From Sipunculus nudus (lineage: Eukaryota; Annelida; Sipuncula; Golfingiida; Sipunculidae): a DNA stretch of 64,000 nt. A model generated the notes under the pieces. That model ran no database searches. It saw only the letters and a program-made list of their open reading frames with translations, and was not told where the DNA came from. This document shows positions 24,601-39,600 of this stretch, one piece after another (position 1 is the first letter of the stretch; each line of letters begins with the position of its first letter). Both the position numbers and the translations under genes were made by a program. Where the stretch lies: positions 13,291,019 to 13,355,018 of the forward strand of contig CM049306.1 of the NCBI GenBank assembly GCA_026874595.1, written 5' to 3'.

Positions 24601-27600
24601 CAAAGTTGCTGTAAGGAGATAGTTCAACCTCGAAAATCTGTGAAGTGCCCACATTAGCTCTGGAAAACTGCCCACTTTACAGAATATAGAGGTGCCCACA
24701 TAAGCTAAACATAATAAAGAGAAGAAAAAACGGGACTACCAAAAAGTGCCCACTTATAGAGGTGCCCACTTTATAGAGGTGCCCACTGTATCTACATGGA
24801 GCTTGTGAGTATCCCAGTTAATATCCTTTGCTGGTTGCCCTTTACCTGTGCTGATAATGCCACAATTAACTTCCTGTTTAGAGGATAGAACTTGGCTGTC
24901 ATGCTAGCCCTGCTGATCCACTTAACCTCAAAGGCAGCAGGGATGAATGCTTGGAAATAACCCCTGCCTCAGAAAGGCAACTACCCTGACATGGTTGACA
25001 GCCTTGTACATGTGACTGACCCAAAGTCTGGTGTCCTATCCCGTATCACACATGCAGCTGGAGTACTCAATACTAGGTCAGGTACTTTTAGTTCCAGGTA
25101 CCATGTACTTCGTGCTCATTGACAGCCAGGTACAGGTACTAAGAGACATCTAGTTTCAAATTAGACTGGACAGGGTCAACCTATCTTGTGTCTTCTGCTA
25201 TTGCCTACTGCCCAGGCATCAGTTGGACTGTAAGAATACCATGTATGTATTAGTACACAAAAATGTCTTTATTATTCAACCTTATGCAATGATTATGATT
25301 ATCGTTGTAGATATATCATTGGTGGAATACTTTTATGCAGAGCTGACTAGGGGATATTTTTTGGAACATGATGGTGCTAAGTTTGCTGAAAGAAGGGAAA
25401 GAGTCTACACATTCCTCAAAATACCCAAAGAAGTTGAACGAGTGAGTGAGTTACAAAAATATGTTGAAATCTTTAATCAGTATGCTTTGCCGTAAGGGTC
25501 ATTGTTTTGTAAACTGCATGGCCATATTATTTTTAGGTCCATTTTTTTGTGAAAATTAATACATAGTATATTTTTTTCATAATCACAGTTAAGATTCTTT
25601 GATTTTATATAGCATATGTTAATCTTGGATATCTTAGTATTCTTAGCTTTAATCTGTGACAGTGTTTCATGCACTCCTTATTCAGTGTATAACAATGAAT
25701 ATAAAAATGCAGAATTTAAATTCCCAAAAGATAACCAGTCTGTGAAGCATATGTGATGGAGTATGTTGTTTTCCTAGTGTGTTGAACTGTTGATTAAATG
25801 TTGTCATCTTTTTCCAGCTCATAGAAAATTATTTACTTGGCAACTCATGTAATGTTGTTTTCTTCCCAGCGCATGTAATTATTGTATCGCCAGACATAGT
25901 CTGGAGATACTATGGTTTAGGCACGGTCGAGCCGCCGCCGCCGCCGCAGAGATTTCTTTTGGACACAATAACTCAAAAAATATTTCACGGATCTTTACCA
26001 AACTTGGTATATGTATAGATATGGGTGAGAGGACGAAGCCTATTTAAAATGAGGTCATGACCTCAACTAGGAGAGTGACCTTGACCTTGAATAGGTTCAA
26101 TTTTGGGGAAAATCACACAAAATTTTAAATATCTCAAGAAAACTTGCATGGATTGATCCCAAAATCAAGTTGATCGAAGATCATGGATAGGGGTTGTCAT
26201 GTTCCAGAAACTGGTGGCGCCACCTATTATTCTTTACTTGTTTTCATGCCGTTTAATATCCCCAAAATTGCTACTTGACAGTACTGTGAGCATTATAAGT
26301 CAAAAACTAATGGACAGATTTCTTTCATATTATGCAAATACATAGATATGGGTTATGGGATTATGTTTATTTTAATTGGGGTCATGACCTTTCCTATGAG
26401 AGTGGCCTTGACCTTGAATATTGCCATATATGGTGAAAATCACACAAAATCATTAATTTCTCAATAAGGGATGCATTGATTGGTCCAAAAATCAACTTGA
26501 ACAAAGATCTTGGATAGTGTTGTCATGTACGGGAAACAGGTGGTGCCACCTGTTATTCTTTTACTTGTTTTCGTGCCGTTTAATACCCCATCATTGCCAC
26601 TTAACAGTATTGTGAGCATTATAAGTCAAAAACTAATGGACAGATTTCTTGCATATACATAGACATGGGTTAGGGGATGATGTATATTGAAATTTGGATC
26701 ATGACCTTTTCTATGAGAATGACCTTTTCTATGAGTGTGGTCTGATATTAATTGTTGCTGAAGATGGGGGGCCTATTCTTAAAGGGGGGGGGATTAATTG
26801 TCTGGGGATACTATGGCACCTGCGGTGCCAAGAAATATCTAGTTTTTCTTGTGTATTGATGTATTGTAATTGTTTTCCTTTTCCAGTTCATGATGTATGG
26901 GTTCTTCCAGTGTGTTGATGCATTCCTCTTTGTGTTCACATTCCTACCACTCAGAGTCCTGCTAGCTCTGGCCAGACTGTCCACCTGTGCATGTTTTGTC
27001 TTTGGGTAAGTGATCTTTTAAATTTAGTAGTAGTAAGATCCTCCTAGTTTTGGAAAGTAGTGAATTGGTTGGCCTCCCATTGAAAAAGCAGATGCCTTAT
27101 AATAAACACCCTGTCAGTCTGTCTGTCCATCCACAAATTGTTTTCAGCATGTAGGTCAGAAGGTCAAGGTTTTTCATACTTTGGTATGCAGATGTTGCTT
27201 CAGGGTAGAATCCAGTGCTGTATCACCCAGAGAGTTCTATCCTAACAGAAGAGTTCTTGATTGGATCTTCCAGGAGAATTGAAATGAGGTCACTGTGACT
27301 TATATAGCATGAAATGTTAAAGCTTTAAATACCTTTGAAGGTGGTCATTCTTAGTAAAAAACATCCATTCTGGATGATAGCTCCTTTTTGGGAGGGTTTT
27401 ATTCATGCAATATTCATGAAGCGAAATCATCATAAGATTTAAACCCTGTGAATAAGAACCCCCATCTACACAGATGAAGAGTTACAGTAAAATCTTGCAT
27501 ATAAGTCGATCTCGCATATAAGACGAGTGTGATTTTTAGGGTGAAAAATAAGGCCAAAAAAATAAAAGGTATGGTTCTCAGGCACCGCCCGCATCAATTT

Positions 27601-30600
27601 TAAACCCCTGCACCAAAAATTTTTATTTTGATTTTCAATAGAAACTCACCAATTTCAAGGTGCAGCCGCTCAGACATTTCTTTCAAGAATAAAAAATCAA
27701 ACAATTTCCTTTGTTTTGTAGTGTTGTTACTTGTTTAGCAAAATAAATCTATTATTTTAATGCTTTTCCCTTTTCATTTGACATTTTTATCGAAACAAAT
27801 CAAAAAATTAAAAATAAAAAAACCGCCCGCCCGCATTGATTTTGAAAAAAAAGTGCCTGAGAACCATACCTTTTTTTTTATTTTGGCCTAAGGTAAAACA
27901 TTTTTTGACCATCTCAGTCTAGGAGAAATCTTAAAAGTGAGTGCAGGCCTCTTTGTTGAAGGTTGTACAGAAATGCTTAAAAAATCTGTAAGAATTACTT
28001 TCATTTTATCTTTACTGATGAACAGAATGAAGAGACAAACATTAATAAATCTACGATTTTTCAAGAAAAAATGTTAAAAAAGATATAAATATTCATCTTA
28101 TTTTTGGAAAAGCAAATCATTTACTTAAATCTATATTCAAATGGCGGCCATGTTCTAATTAGTGGTTTGTCATGGTACCTGACGTTAAATTACATTAACA
28201 AATAAACAAATTTACATACAGCCTCGTGATTTTTTCAGTCTACATGTTCGATCTTAATGCTTTACCATACTATAAAAACGCATTCTATTTGTATACGTTG
28301 AGTCAAAGGTTCAGCACATGCAACGATGTTTTGAAACTTCCATCTCATGCTGTCATCTCTGACCATTGATCTTGTTATCGTAAATACACCAGGCATGAAA
28401 ACAAACCCAGAAAGTTCCATTTGAAAGAATTTGACAACTGGCTTCAAGAAACCTCCAAACAAAATTAGATTACGTGATTTTTTTAGGATGGTCAAACATC
28501 TTTGAGGGTCTAGGAATTTAATATAAACGCATGCAACAGCACAGAATGCCCGACGGTAATAAAAAAATCTGCGGGAAAGGCGCCACATTTATTATGTCCC
28601 TTGAAAACCTGTTCCCTTTCTTGAACTTTGTTGACCTTTAAAATATATTCATTTCATGACGTAGCCTAATACCACTAACCTATCAAACTTTGCATGGTTC
28701 ATCAGGTGAAAAAAGCCTGCTCCATACTTATTATTAATATGCACTACTGGTTGTCTTGTTAGCACATGCTATAAAGTTAAAACGAGTCTCCGTGTATGTC
28801 TAAATGAAAGCCAGTTGATAACTTCCACATTCACTAGTCTCGGGTACATATTACGCGGTAAATACGGCACTACATGAAACAGTCACCCTTGTTTTAATAC
28901 TGGTATTCAGTGCTACTGGATAGCTTATAGCTAATTTCCCAGCATGCTTTGCGAAAGTTCCCAGCATGCTTTGCCCATGTGCTGTGTAACACAAGCACAA
29001 AGGATGTTCAGATCTTGTTGACATTGATGAGCCGAACACGCTGTTAACGTTTGTTGAAGAAATCTTAGACAAACACAACTCAGTTTTCATATATATTGTT
29101 TACATTTTCAAATTGATCATACTTATTTCAAAAGGTGACGACATGTCTTTGTCGTGCAGAGACATATTCATTGTGGTATTTAACGTCAAATCACGCACTT
29201 TGGCTAGGGTTGTCAAGGAACAGCTGTAACCAGTGATCATGATTTATTCAGTTGGAGTTGACAAACAAAACCGTTTCCAATAATGGAAGAACATTGGAAT
29301 TATTTACTTAATGCTGATATTGTCACCTTAATGATTTTACTGGAGCACATACATATTAACTCAGTTGGACAGCCTCAACACACCCAGTTATTGATGAAGG
29401 TGACCACGTACCAACACCGTGTTCCGGAGCATGTCAGTGAAGTTCTTTGCGCATTCGACATTTGACATTGGATATTCAGATTCAAAATACTCCTATATTG
29501 CTCCAAATACGCTCCCGAGGCAGCGGAAATCTTGCGCTTCTAAAGAAGCTACTGATTTTCCTGTTGCCTGCTTTGACCATTTAGGATGCACTTAAACACC
29601 AGGCGGTGCACATGTGCCTGTCTGCTGAAAAAAACTGCTGATGTGACGAGAAGCCAACCAAATGTAAGTCAACAAACACTCGAAAGGCATCAGGCTTCAC
29701 CCAGAACCCACGTGTGGGGCAATTCTCTCTGAGCCTGTGGCTTCAAAGGGTCACCGGGGTGATGAGCTGTCACTCAAAACAAAATGAACAAGATTGGCTT
29801 CGTGTATTCCTCGCTTGGCTGGTAAACAGTTTTGTCTTCAGCACAGGGTCTCATCTGCTTGGACCAAAATACAGACTCGGTGCCCCCCTCTGGTGTAGAG
29901 ATTCAGGATACAGGGTCATAACAAACAGCGCTTATGATATAGGTAGTTGGCCTATGGGTAAGGCGCTGTGTAAAGAGCGTATGCTCCAAACACCTCTAAC
30001 ATTCCGCGCACCCTATAAAGGGATTCCCTGCCTGATTAAGAGTTACTGTGAAACGGAGCTTCACGGAAAAAGTTCTTTCTTTTGGACCACCACGCGACAT
30101 GGAGACTACTAACTTCTAAATATTCTCCAGATTTTTTTCGACCTTTGGAAATTTTATTTATTTTTAAGGACGAATATCTATAATTAATACGGTAGAATGA
30201 GGAGGAAGGGGTTTGGCTCGACATTGACGGGTTGGCTGAACATTCAGTGACATTTGTATTATATTGGGATTAGAGGCTTTAACAGGATAAAAAATGATGA
30301 ACATCCAAATTCTTTTATTGAAACAATTACAAATAATAAAAAATTAAATTAAATAACAAGCAAAATACTGGTAAATATTTTTAATGATTAAAATAACTAA
30401 AAACCAACCTAGATTTCACGGGTATCAACCTTGTCAGTGACGGATAGATGCATGACATATAAGGGTTGGTCGGACATTTAAGTCTCAAATTTTTTCTCTT
30501 GGACTCGTTCCTGCACATAAGTCGACCAACCAACTTTAGATGTTTTTTCAGGGTGAAAATTTCTCGACTTTTATGCTAGATTTTACGGTAATTATACTGT

Positions 30601-33600
30601 GGCCTCATTTGCAGACCATTTACATTATCTATGCCTCAGTAATAAAAGAAAACCAAAAATTTGATTTTATAAATAATAACATATCTTTTCTGTAAGCCGT
30701 ACATCAAAGACAGATTATAAATAATATCAGATGAACAAATATTTCCACTTTTTCTATACTCTCTTGGGTCTTAAAATATGAAGATGCTTTCAGATTTGGA
30801 GTCAAAGGTCAAAACTTATTCACAATTTGGTTTTCAGAGGATACACTGTGGGTTTGAATATTTTGATTAAAACTTTACATTTATGAGACTCATACCCTAG
30901 GGAAGAACTCTACTGATTATGATTCAGAAGATCAAAGGTCACAATGACCTGTACACAGGATTTAAGGAACACTGTTTACACATGTATCAGATCATGTGAA
31001 TTTACTATTTTCTTTTTTATTTCCAGTTATGTGATCCCATATGCATATACCAGGCCAGTCCTCAGAATCAATATATTTGTGGGGCCTATTAGTATTCTGT
31101 TAGTATTTTAATTAACTGGGACTACAAAAAAATACAAGAACGATGTATTTCTATACTCATACATTTTCATATTCATATTGGACCTTTAGACTTCCGATAA
31201 AATATTAGAATACATGCTGAATCAAAATGTTGAATGATGGTTCTTGATGATGCAAATAAATCTGGGTTATAGCCATGTTATAAGTCATCTGAGCTATAGT
31301 CGTGGTCCGTTGTCCGTTGTCCGTCCATCTGTCCATCCGTCCATCCGTCCGTCAGTAGATGTGGCACATTTTGAAACCGTAAGACCTAGGAATCCAAAAT
31401 TCGGCATAATGTTAGATGTCCCCAAAATCTCCTACCAAGCCGAAAACTGGGTCTTTGTGACTTCGTTTCTTTGAGAAATTAAGGAAAAACCTATTTTCAC
31501 ACTTCAGGACCGCCTAATATCAAAACCACTCATCTGTTTTTCCTCATATTTGCCATAAATATTCCTCTTTATAGTTCCTATGTACCTGCAAGAAATTAGG
31601 TCTGTATTATATAATTTTAAAAAGTTATGGGCTCAAACATAATGCATTTTGTAAAAAATCAGGAAAGATATTTGATCACTTAACACAAAACATGTTAAAA
31701 CTAAGACTTTTTTTCCAGGAATATAACTTTAGTTAATCAAAATTAAATTGTATACCCAAAATATAATCAAAATCTTTAAAACTTTTTAAAATATTAGCAA
31801 AAATAAAAAATTGGTACCATAAATTTTGCCCAACTTTGGCCAAGGCATGTTTTTTTCCTGTAAGTACTGTGGATCTAATTTTCACAGCATGTACACATAA
31901 GGATTAAATCTGTTAAAATCTGAAATTTGAAAATAAAAGCTGCAGAATTAGGCTAGTTATTGAATTTTTTTGGAGGCTCTTGTTGTATTCAATTACATTG
32001 TCAAGCAGTCCACTTTGGTCACTGTAGGTCATTTAATGCAGCTCTCTATGCTCACAGGCTGTTGGCATAATTTAAGATGTCCCCAAGATCTCCTACCAAG
32101 CTTAAAACTGGGTCTTTGGGACTTTGTTCCTTTGAGAAATAAAGGAAAAACCTCAATTTTTTATTAAAAACCTATTTTCACACTTCAGGACTGCCTAATA
32201 TCAAAACCACTCATCTGTTTTTCCTCACATTTACCTCTATATAGTTCCTATGTACATGCCAGAAATAAGGTCTGTATTATATAATTTTAAAAAATTATGG
32301 GCTCAAACATAATGCATTTTGTAAAAAATCAGGAAAGATATTTGATCGCTTAACACAAAACATGTTAAAGCTAAGGATTTTTTTCCAGTAATATAACTTT
32401 AATTAATCAAAATTAAATTGTATACCCAAAATTAGATCAATATCTTTTAAATTTTTTAAAATATTAGCAAAACTAAAAAATTGGTACCTTAAATTTTGCC
32501 CAACTTTGGCCACAGCACATTTTTTTCCTGTAAGTACTGTGGATTTAATTTTCACAGCATGTACACATAAGGATTTAATCTGTTAAAATCTGAAATTTGA
32601 AAATAAAAGCTGCAAAATTAGGCTAGTTATTGAATTTTATTTTGAGGCTCTTGTTGTATTCCCTTACATTGTCAAGCAGTCCACTTTGGTCACTGTAGGT
32701 CATTCAGTGCAGCTCTCTATGCGCCCCAGGCTGTTGGCATAATCACTAGGGCAAGCCCTCTCTCTACTGAGTTGAGCTTGACCAGGCTGTCTGCAGTTAA
32801 TACCATACCACAGGGAGCCTTTTTCTCTCTCCCACCCCCCCCCCCCCCCACCCCATTCTGTTGACGGACCTGTACTATGAACTAGATGAATCTTAAAGTT
32901 AACATTTATTTCAGCAATGAGCAGTAACAAAGAAGACCCCTCCCCCCACCCACCCCTTCATTACACAGGACTTATAAACAAGATGAATCTTATAATTTTA
33001 ATGTTAAATAAATTCTTTTTGATGAAACTTGGACAATTTTGATTTTTGTTAAGAAAAAAATTTCAGGAATTTAATCCTAATATTTAAATGTGATAAAATA
33101 TTAGAATCTAATGTAAGTGCTAACTGACAAGATTTAAGAAGATATAAATACTTTGTAGCATTTCATTCATGCCTCTTAAAGTTGGCGGGGCCTAGGTGTG
33201 AATAACACCGTTAACTTAGTATTAAAATTAGGAATATTGGTCAAACTTTGTGGGATTAATTTTTAACTCATATGGCCATATATTTAACTTTTTACAACTT
33301 AATTTCCTTCACACATTATTTGTTTATGAAATATTACTTTTATATAACACTTACCATAGGCCTATTTGTTCCCTCGGTGCATCACTAAATGGTTTAGCTC
33401 ATGTCCATTATTCTATAATTTACAGAGTTTCATTTTAGCAGGGCCATTTTCTCATAGCTTTTCTAATGATAATATACATGAAAAACCAAAAGAAATAAAA
33501 ATATTTTGCAGTTACTAATATTTTCCAAAATTCAGCTGAGCGATGTGACCCATGGGTCCCTTGTTCTACTTTTACCGTAGATTTTTTTCATATATATTCA

Positions 33601-36600
33601 TACATATGTTTTTCCCAGAAAAAAATCCAAAGAGCTTTTACTAAATATAAATATAACTTTCTCATCCAAATAATTTTCTTTAAAGAGTGCAATTTATCAT
33701 AATTAAATCTGTTATTTGTCTTAAGTAATAAGTGTTTGCTGCTGCTGTTTTAGGGGCAGCAGAGGAAGGCTACTAGAGCCAGCCCAGATTTGTGACCTGC
33801 TCAAAGGTATCATCCTGGTTATGGCATGTGTTCTGATGAACTATGTGGATGTCTCCATGATGTATCACCTGGTCAGAGGGCAGGCCATCATCAAACTATA
33901 CATATTTTTCAACATGTTAGAGGTAAGTGTTTTGTCTGCACTGGTATATTACAAACTGAATTATTTATTAAGTAAAAAGGTTTTACTAAAACACTGCCAG
34001 GTTGTCTTTATAACTGTAATATGTTTGTCAGTAACCATAGCCAGCTATGCTGCTTAACAGGTTATATAGCAGTTAAGCAAAGTTGGATATTTTAATATAA
34101 TTATCCTCATTTATTAAGCCTATCTTTATCAAAACATGTTATATTTATCAGAGACTTAATGCTTGCTGTTTTCATGTGAAATATGATATTTCTTATTATT
34201 TACATATTTGAGATAATAATGATACTTATATTGAACCATATACAAGCTCAGAAATAGATTTGGTTTGGATGCATCAACATGTTATACAAGAATATTAAAG
34301 AGTAGTGGTGACTGTGTCTTCACATATCTTCTGTTTTACAGTATGCAGATCATAGAGTAATTTTTTTTGTCATTTAAAAGATTACTAGCCATTTGCTTCC
34401 TCATTTATCTTCATATTTTACTGTATGTAGGTAGCAGACAAGTTGTTTTCCTCAGTGGGACAGGACATCCTGGATGCTTTGTTCTGGACGGCCACTGAAC
34501 CCCGGGGTAGGAGGAGGGAACACCTCGGCACCATTCCCCACCTAGCTCTAGCCATCAGCTATGTCTGTATCCTTTGGTGTTGGGAGAGGATTCTGTTAAT
34601 TGGGGGAATATTGGTAGTGACAAGGAGATGAAGTATAGAACTGAAATTAAATTATATAGTATATATACATGTATTTAATTTTCCATCAGGATATCTGTTA
34701 TTTTGGAAAATATATTTGTATTCACTTAAGATACACCTTGTACCTGTGTGAAAGTATACTGACATAATATTCTTCATAATATGCAATGTCTGATTAAAGA
34801 CATTAATTGGTTTAATGAACAGCTTGTATTGGGATATGATCAATAATAAATACAAATTGAGACATGTTTAGCTCAGCTGACTATAAGTCATCTGAGCTAA
34901 AGTCGTGGTCCATTGTCTGTCGTCCATCTGTCCGTCTGTCCGGATGTCCGTCCGTAAGACTGGCACGTTTCAACACTATTGGACCTAAAAATCTAAAATT
35001 CGGCATACAGTTAGATGACCCCAAAATCTCCTACCATGCCAAAAATTGGGTCAATAGGACTTGGTTCCTTCGAGATATTAAGGAAAAACCTCAATTTTTT
35101 ATAAGAAATCTATTTTGACACTTCAGGACTGCCTAATATCAAAACCACTCATCTGGTTTTCTTCATATTTACCCTAAATATTCCTCTATATAGTTCCTAT
35201 GAACATGCCAGAAAATAAGTCAGTATTGTTTAATTTAAAAAAGTTATGGGCCCAAACATAATGGACTTTGTAAAAAAATCAGGAAAGATATTTGGTCACT
35301 TAAGACCAAAAGTGTTAAAGGTAGGGACTTTTTTTCAGTAACACAACTTTAATTAATCAAAATTAAATTGTATACCAAAAATTAGATCAAAATCTGTTAA
35401 TTTTTAGCTCAGCTGACTGAAAGTCATCTGAGCTATAGCGATCATTCTTTGTCCGTCGTCCGTCTGTCTATCCGTCTGTCCGTCCGTTAACCAGGCACAA
35501 ATCGTAACCACTGTACCTAGAACCTTGTAACTTGGGATTCTGAGAGGTCCATGAAAAATCTCCTGGGAAACCAGAAATTAGGTCTCTGTTACCCATATCC
35601 TTCGAGCTATGGGGCCCCAAAGTACCTTCCAGAAAAGTAAAAAATGTCTAAAAACTTCAATATCTCATTAACTACTTGACTGATGGTCATGATTTTTGGC
35701 ATACATATTGATCATGAGATGTTCCATCACTTCCTGCAGACTGGTGGCATCACCTGTATTTTTCGATTTTTTACGAATTTTTTTTCTCTATTTTTGATAC
35801 CTTTAAAAATGTGAACATCTGTTAACAAGGCACAAATCGTAAAGACTGGACCTAGAATCTTAATTCTTGACACACTGAGAGGTCCATGAAAAATCTCTGT
35901 TGGAAACCAGAAATTAGGTCTCTGTTACCCATATCCTTCGAGCTATGGGGCCCCAAAGTACCACCCAGAAAAGTAAATAATTTCATACAAAAACTTCAAT
36001 ATCTCAATAACTTCATTACTGAGGGTCATGATTTTTGGCATACATATTGATCATGAGATGTCCCATCACTTCCTGCAGACTGGTGGCGCCACCTGTATTG
36101 TTCAATTTTTTACGAATTTTTCCTCTATTTTTGAGACCTTTAAGGATGCTGTCATCTGTTAACGTGGCACAAATCGTAACGACTGGACCTAGAATCTTCA
36201 TTGTCGAGACACTGAGAGACCTATGAAAAGTCTCGATGGAAACCAGAAATTAGGTCTCTGTTACCCGTATCCTTCGAGCTATGGGGCCCCAAAGTACCTC
36301 CCAGAATAGTAAAAAAATTTCATACAAAAACTTCAATATTTCATTAACTACATCACTGATCGTCATGATTTTTGGCATACTTATTGATCATGAGATGTTT
36401 CATCAGTTTCTGCAGACTGGTGGGGCCACCTGTATTTTTCAATTTTTACGAATTGTTTTGTCTATTTTTGAGACCTTTAAAAATGTAAACAGCTGTTAAC
36501 AGGGCACAAATCATAAAGACTGGACCTAGAATCTTCATTCTTGACACACTGAGAGGTCCATGAAAAGTCTCCATGGAAACCTGAAATAAGGTCTCTGTTA

Positions 36601-39600
36601 CCCATATCCTTTTAGCTGTGGGGGGCTCCCAATAACCCCCCAGAATAATGGAAAATTTGATAAAAACAAACTGCAACATCTCAATAACTACAACACTGAT
36701 GGTCATGATTTTTGGCATACATATTGATCATGAGATGTTCCATCAGTTCCTGCAGACTGGTGGCGCCACCTGTATTGTTCGATTTTTTACAATTTTTTCC
36801 TCTATTTTTGAGACCTTTAAGGATGCTGTCATCTGTCAACAGTGTACAAATTGCAACAACTGGACCTAGAATCTTAATTCTTGTCATGCAAGGAGGCCCA
36901 TGAAAAGTGCCTGTGGAAACTTGACATTAGGTGTCTGTTACCCATATCCTTCTAGCTATAGGACTCTGAAGTATCCCTCAGCATAATGGACAATTTGATA
37001 CAAAAGCTGAAGTATCTGAACAACTAATGCAGAGATCCTCATGATTCTTTGCATGGATATTGACCATTAAGTGTTTTTATTAGTTTCTTCAGACTGGTGG
37101 AGCCACCTGTATTTTTTTATACTATGTTTTTGACCGGGTTCCTCCGCCGCCAATACGTTCGTTTCTAGAAAGCTCCTCTGAGAATAATGGACCGATTTTT
37201 CCGAAACATACACTAATTATTGGGTCACATTTGAACTAGTGCCTAACAAATTTGCATTGACCTCTGGCCTTTCCACTTTATCCAGTGTCCATTTGTGCGT
37301 CTGTTCCCACACATAAACCCTCATATCTCGAAAACCGTTTGACGCCACCTGCAACCAATTTTGCACAGCGTCTGTCTGTTTGTCTGCCATGGGATAATGT
37401 CACTCATATCTCGGCAGTTGTTTGACATATCTGCCTAAAATTTTGCAGTTTTATACATCCTGGATAGCTTTCATGATTTTATGACAGGTGGCGCCACCTA
37501 CATTCTAGTTTATGCTGCAGACATCCAAGCTCATATCTCGGGAACTGGTTGAATGATTGGGCCAAAATTTTGCATGTGTATAGATCTCACATAGGTTATT
37601 ATTATACACAAAACTGGAGGGGCCACCTGCAACCATTTTTGCACAGCGTCTGTCTGTTTGTCTGCCATGGGCTAAAATCACTCATATACATGTAGTGGTT
37701 TGACTTTTCTGCCTAAAATTTTGCATATGTATACAACTTGGACAGCTTTCTGGATTTGTGGTAGGTGGCACAACCTACATACACATTTAGGCTGCAGACA
37801 TCCATGCTAATATGCAACATACCTCACTCTATTTCCCCTTGCCACTCAATCCATGCCTCACTTCACCCGTTCCACTCTGATTTTGGCGGATACACGTAGT
37901 CACTTGTCGGCTACCCGTATTCTAGTTTTTGAAGTTTACACATTGTTTCTCTATTTTTGAGATATATAAATACAGACTAAATCTTGGCCTGTTGGTTAAT
38001 CTGTTTGATGCTTCAGTTGAATGGGTATATACTACCATTCTGATGATAAAATTTCCTTTTGCGAATCTCTTCCCAGTCAGCTGAGCGTCATGACCCATGG
38101 GTCACTTGTTTTTAAATATTGGCATAAATATAAAATTGGTACCTTAAACTATAACCAACTTTGGCCACGGCACGTTTTTTTCCTGTAAGTACTGTGGATT
38201 TAATTTTCACAGCATGTATACATAAGGATTTAATTTGTTAAAATCTGAAATTTGAAAATAAAAGCTGCAAAATTAGGCTAGTTATTGGATTTTTTGGAGG
38301 CTCTTGTTGTATTCCCTTACATTGTCAAGCAGTCCACTTTGATGACTGTAGGTCATTCAGTGCACATCTCTTTGCTCCCCAGGCTGTTGGCATAATTTTA
38401 GATGTCCCCAAAATCTCCTACCATACTGAAAATTGGGTCATTAGGACTTCATTCCTTCGAGATATTAAGGAAAAACCTCCATTTTCCATAAAAAAAAGCC
38501 ATTGTTACACTTCAAGGCTGCCTAATATCAAAACAACTGATCTGTTTTTGATCATATTTAGTATTCACATTCTTTCATACATTTTCAATGAACATACCAA
38601 AAATTAGGTCAGTATTGAGTATTATTTTTAAGTTATGGGCCAAAATATAATGCAATTTTTAAAAAATCAGGAAATATATTTACTCACCTAACATGAGAAT
38701 AGCTGAAGCTAGAGACTTTTTTTTTCTGGAATATAATTTTATTTAATTAAGATTCAATTGTTTACCCAAAATTAGATCTGAATTTTGCAAATTTTTCAAG
38801 TTATTAGCATAAATAAAAAATCAATACCTTAAATTTTGTTCAACTTTGGCAATGGCAGGTTTTTTCCCTGAAAGCACTGTTGATTTATTTTCACAGCATA
38901 TATACATTAGGATTTAATCTTTTAAAATCTGAAATTTGAAAGAAATTGATTGGAAAGAATAGCTTTTATTCACTTTTTCATACACCATGTCAAGTGGTGT
39001 TTACATCTAGCCCACCTAGTAGTACAGCCTTCACTTGCATTATGTAACCCATCCAAGGCAGCTTGCCTTGGCTCAGCTTGGCCACTACCACTAGTACCAG
39101 CAGGCTTCCCCTCTGCCCTGCACTCCCCCCCCCCCCCCCCAGATGGTGCATAAACTAGATGAATGTTATTATTTTCTGTATTTGTTTCATTTTTATTCTA
39201 GGCTATGCTACATTTTAGATTTTGTATTGTACCACCAGGGTGACAATGATTAAAGTGCATATTTAATTGTGTCCACAAAGTGGTGTATTGCTATGAAAGT
39301 GTGGATGTTCATCAGATAAGTAATTCCTTACTTCAGAAGAGTAAAATCTTCACCAGGTGTGAAATTGACTATTAATTCCAGTAATAAATTAAAGCTGAGA
39401 TAGTAATTAGCACAGTGATATTGTTTGTCCCTCATTCAACCAACAGTGTGTATACTTTATGTGAAAAGATGTTTTAATTTATCAAATGTACTGAATCTTT
39501 TATTTTATCTCGGTGAATAAAATTAAGCATGTACTGAAATCTCCAATGTGCAAAACATTTTAATAGTGATTCGAGGAATAATCTTGTAGATGCTATGTTA

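Larger units (their letters stand above)
21214..24788. mobile_element. pogo/Tigger-like DNA transposon with TA duplication
   Basis: Left end TA-CAGTTGAACCTCTATAA-GTGGGCACC-type at 21214; the right end is its inverse (GGTGCCCACTTTATAGAGG, GTGCCCACTG-TA at 24788). TA dinucleotides lie at 21212-21213 and 24789-24790. Subterminal AGAGGTGCCCAC motifs recur several times near each end (21262-21285, 24690-24788). The ends and TA target fit the IS630-Tc1-mariner group. No intact DDE transposase is visible. Two unassigned reading frames (22758-23024, 23037-23240) and a possible minus-strand tail with KQSTLTDFF (21894-22106) may be relics. Confidence 0.75.
4033..25310 (+). other. TAPT1: TAPT1 intron 1 (21.3 kb)
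   Basis: Flanked by GTGATA and ...TTGTAG. It contains a SINE, a probable pogo-like element filled with A/B/NR-motif repeats, two nested A elements, a LINE pseudogene, a hAT derivative and a pogo-like element. I saw no other host exon in it. Confidence 0.85.

Noticed and set aside
29714-30112. 132-codon frame as a host gene
   Set aside because: No recognisable family, no splice partners, and it lies within a DNA transposon. Left unassigned.
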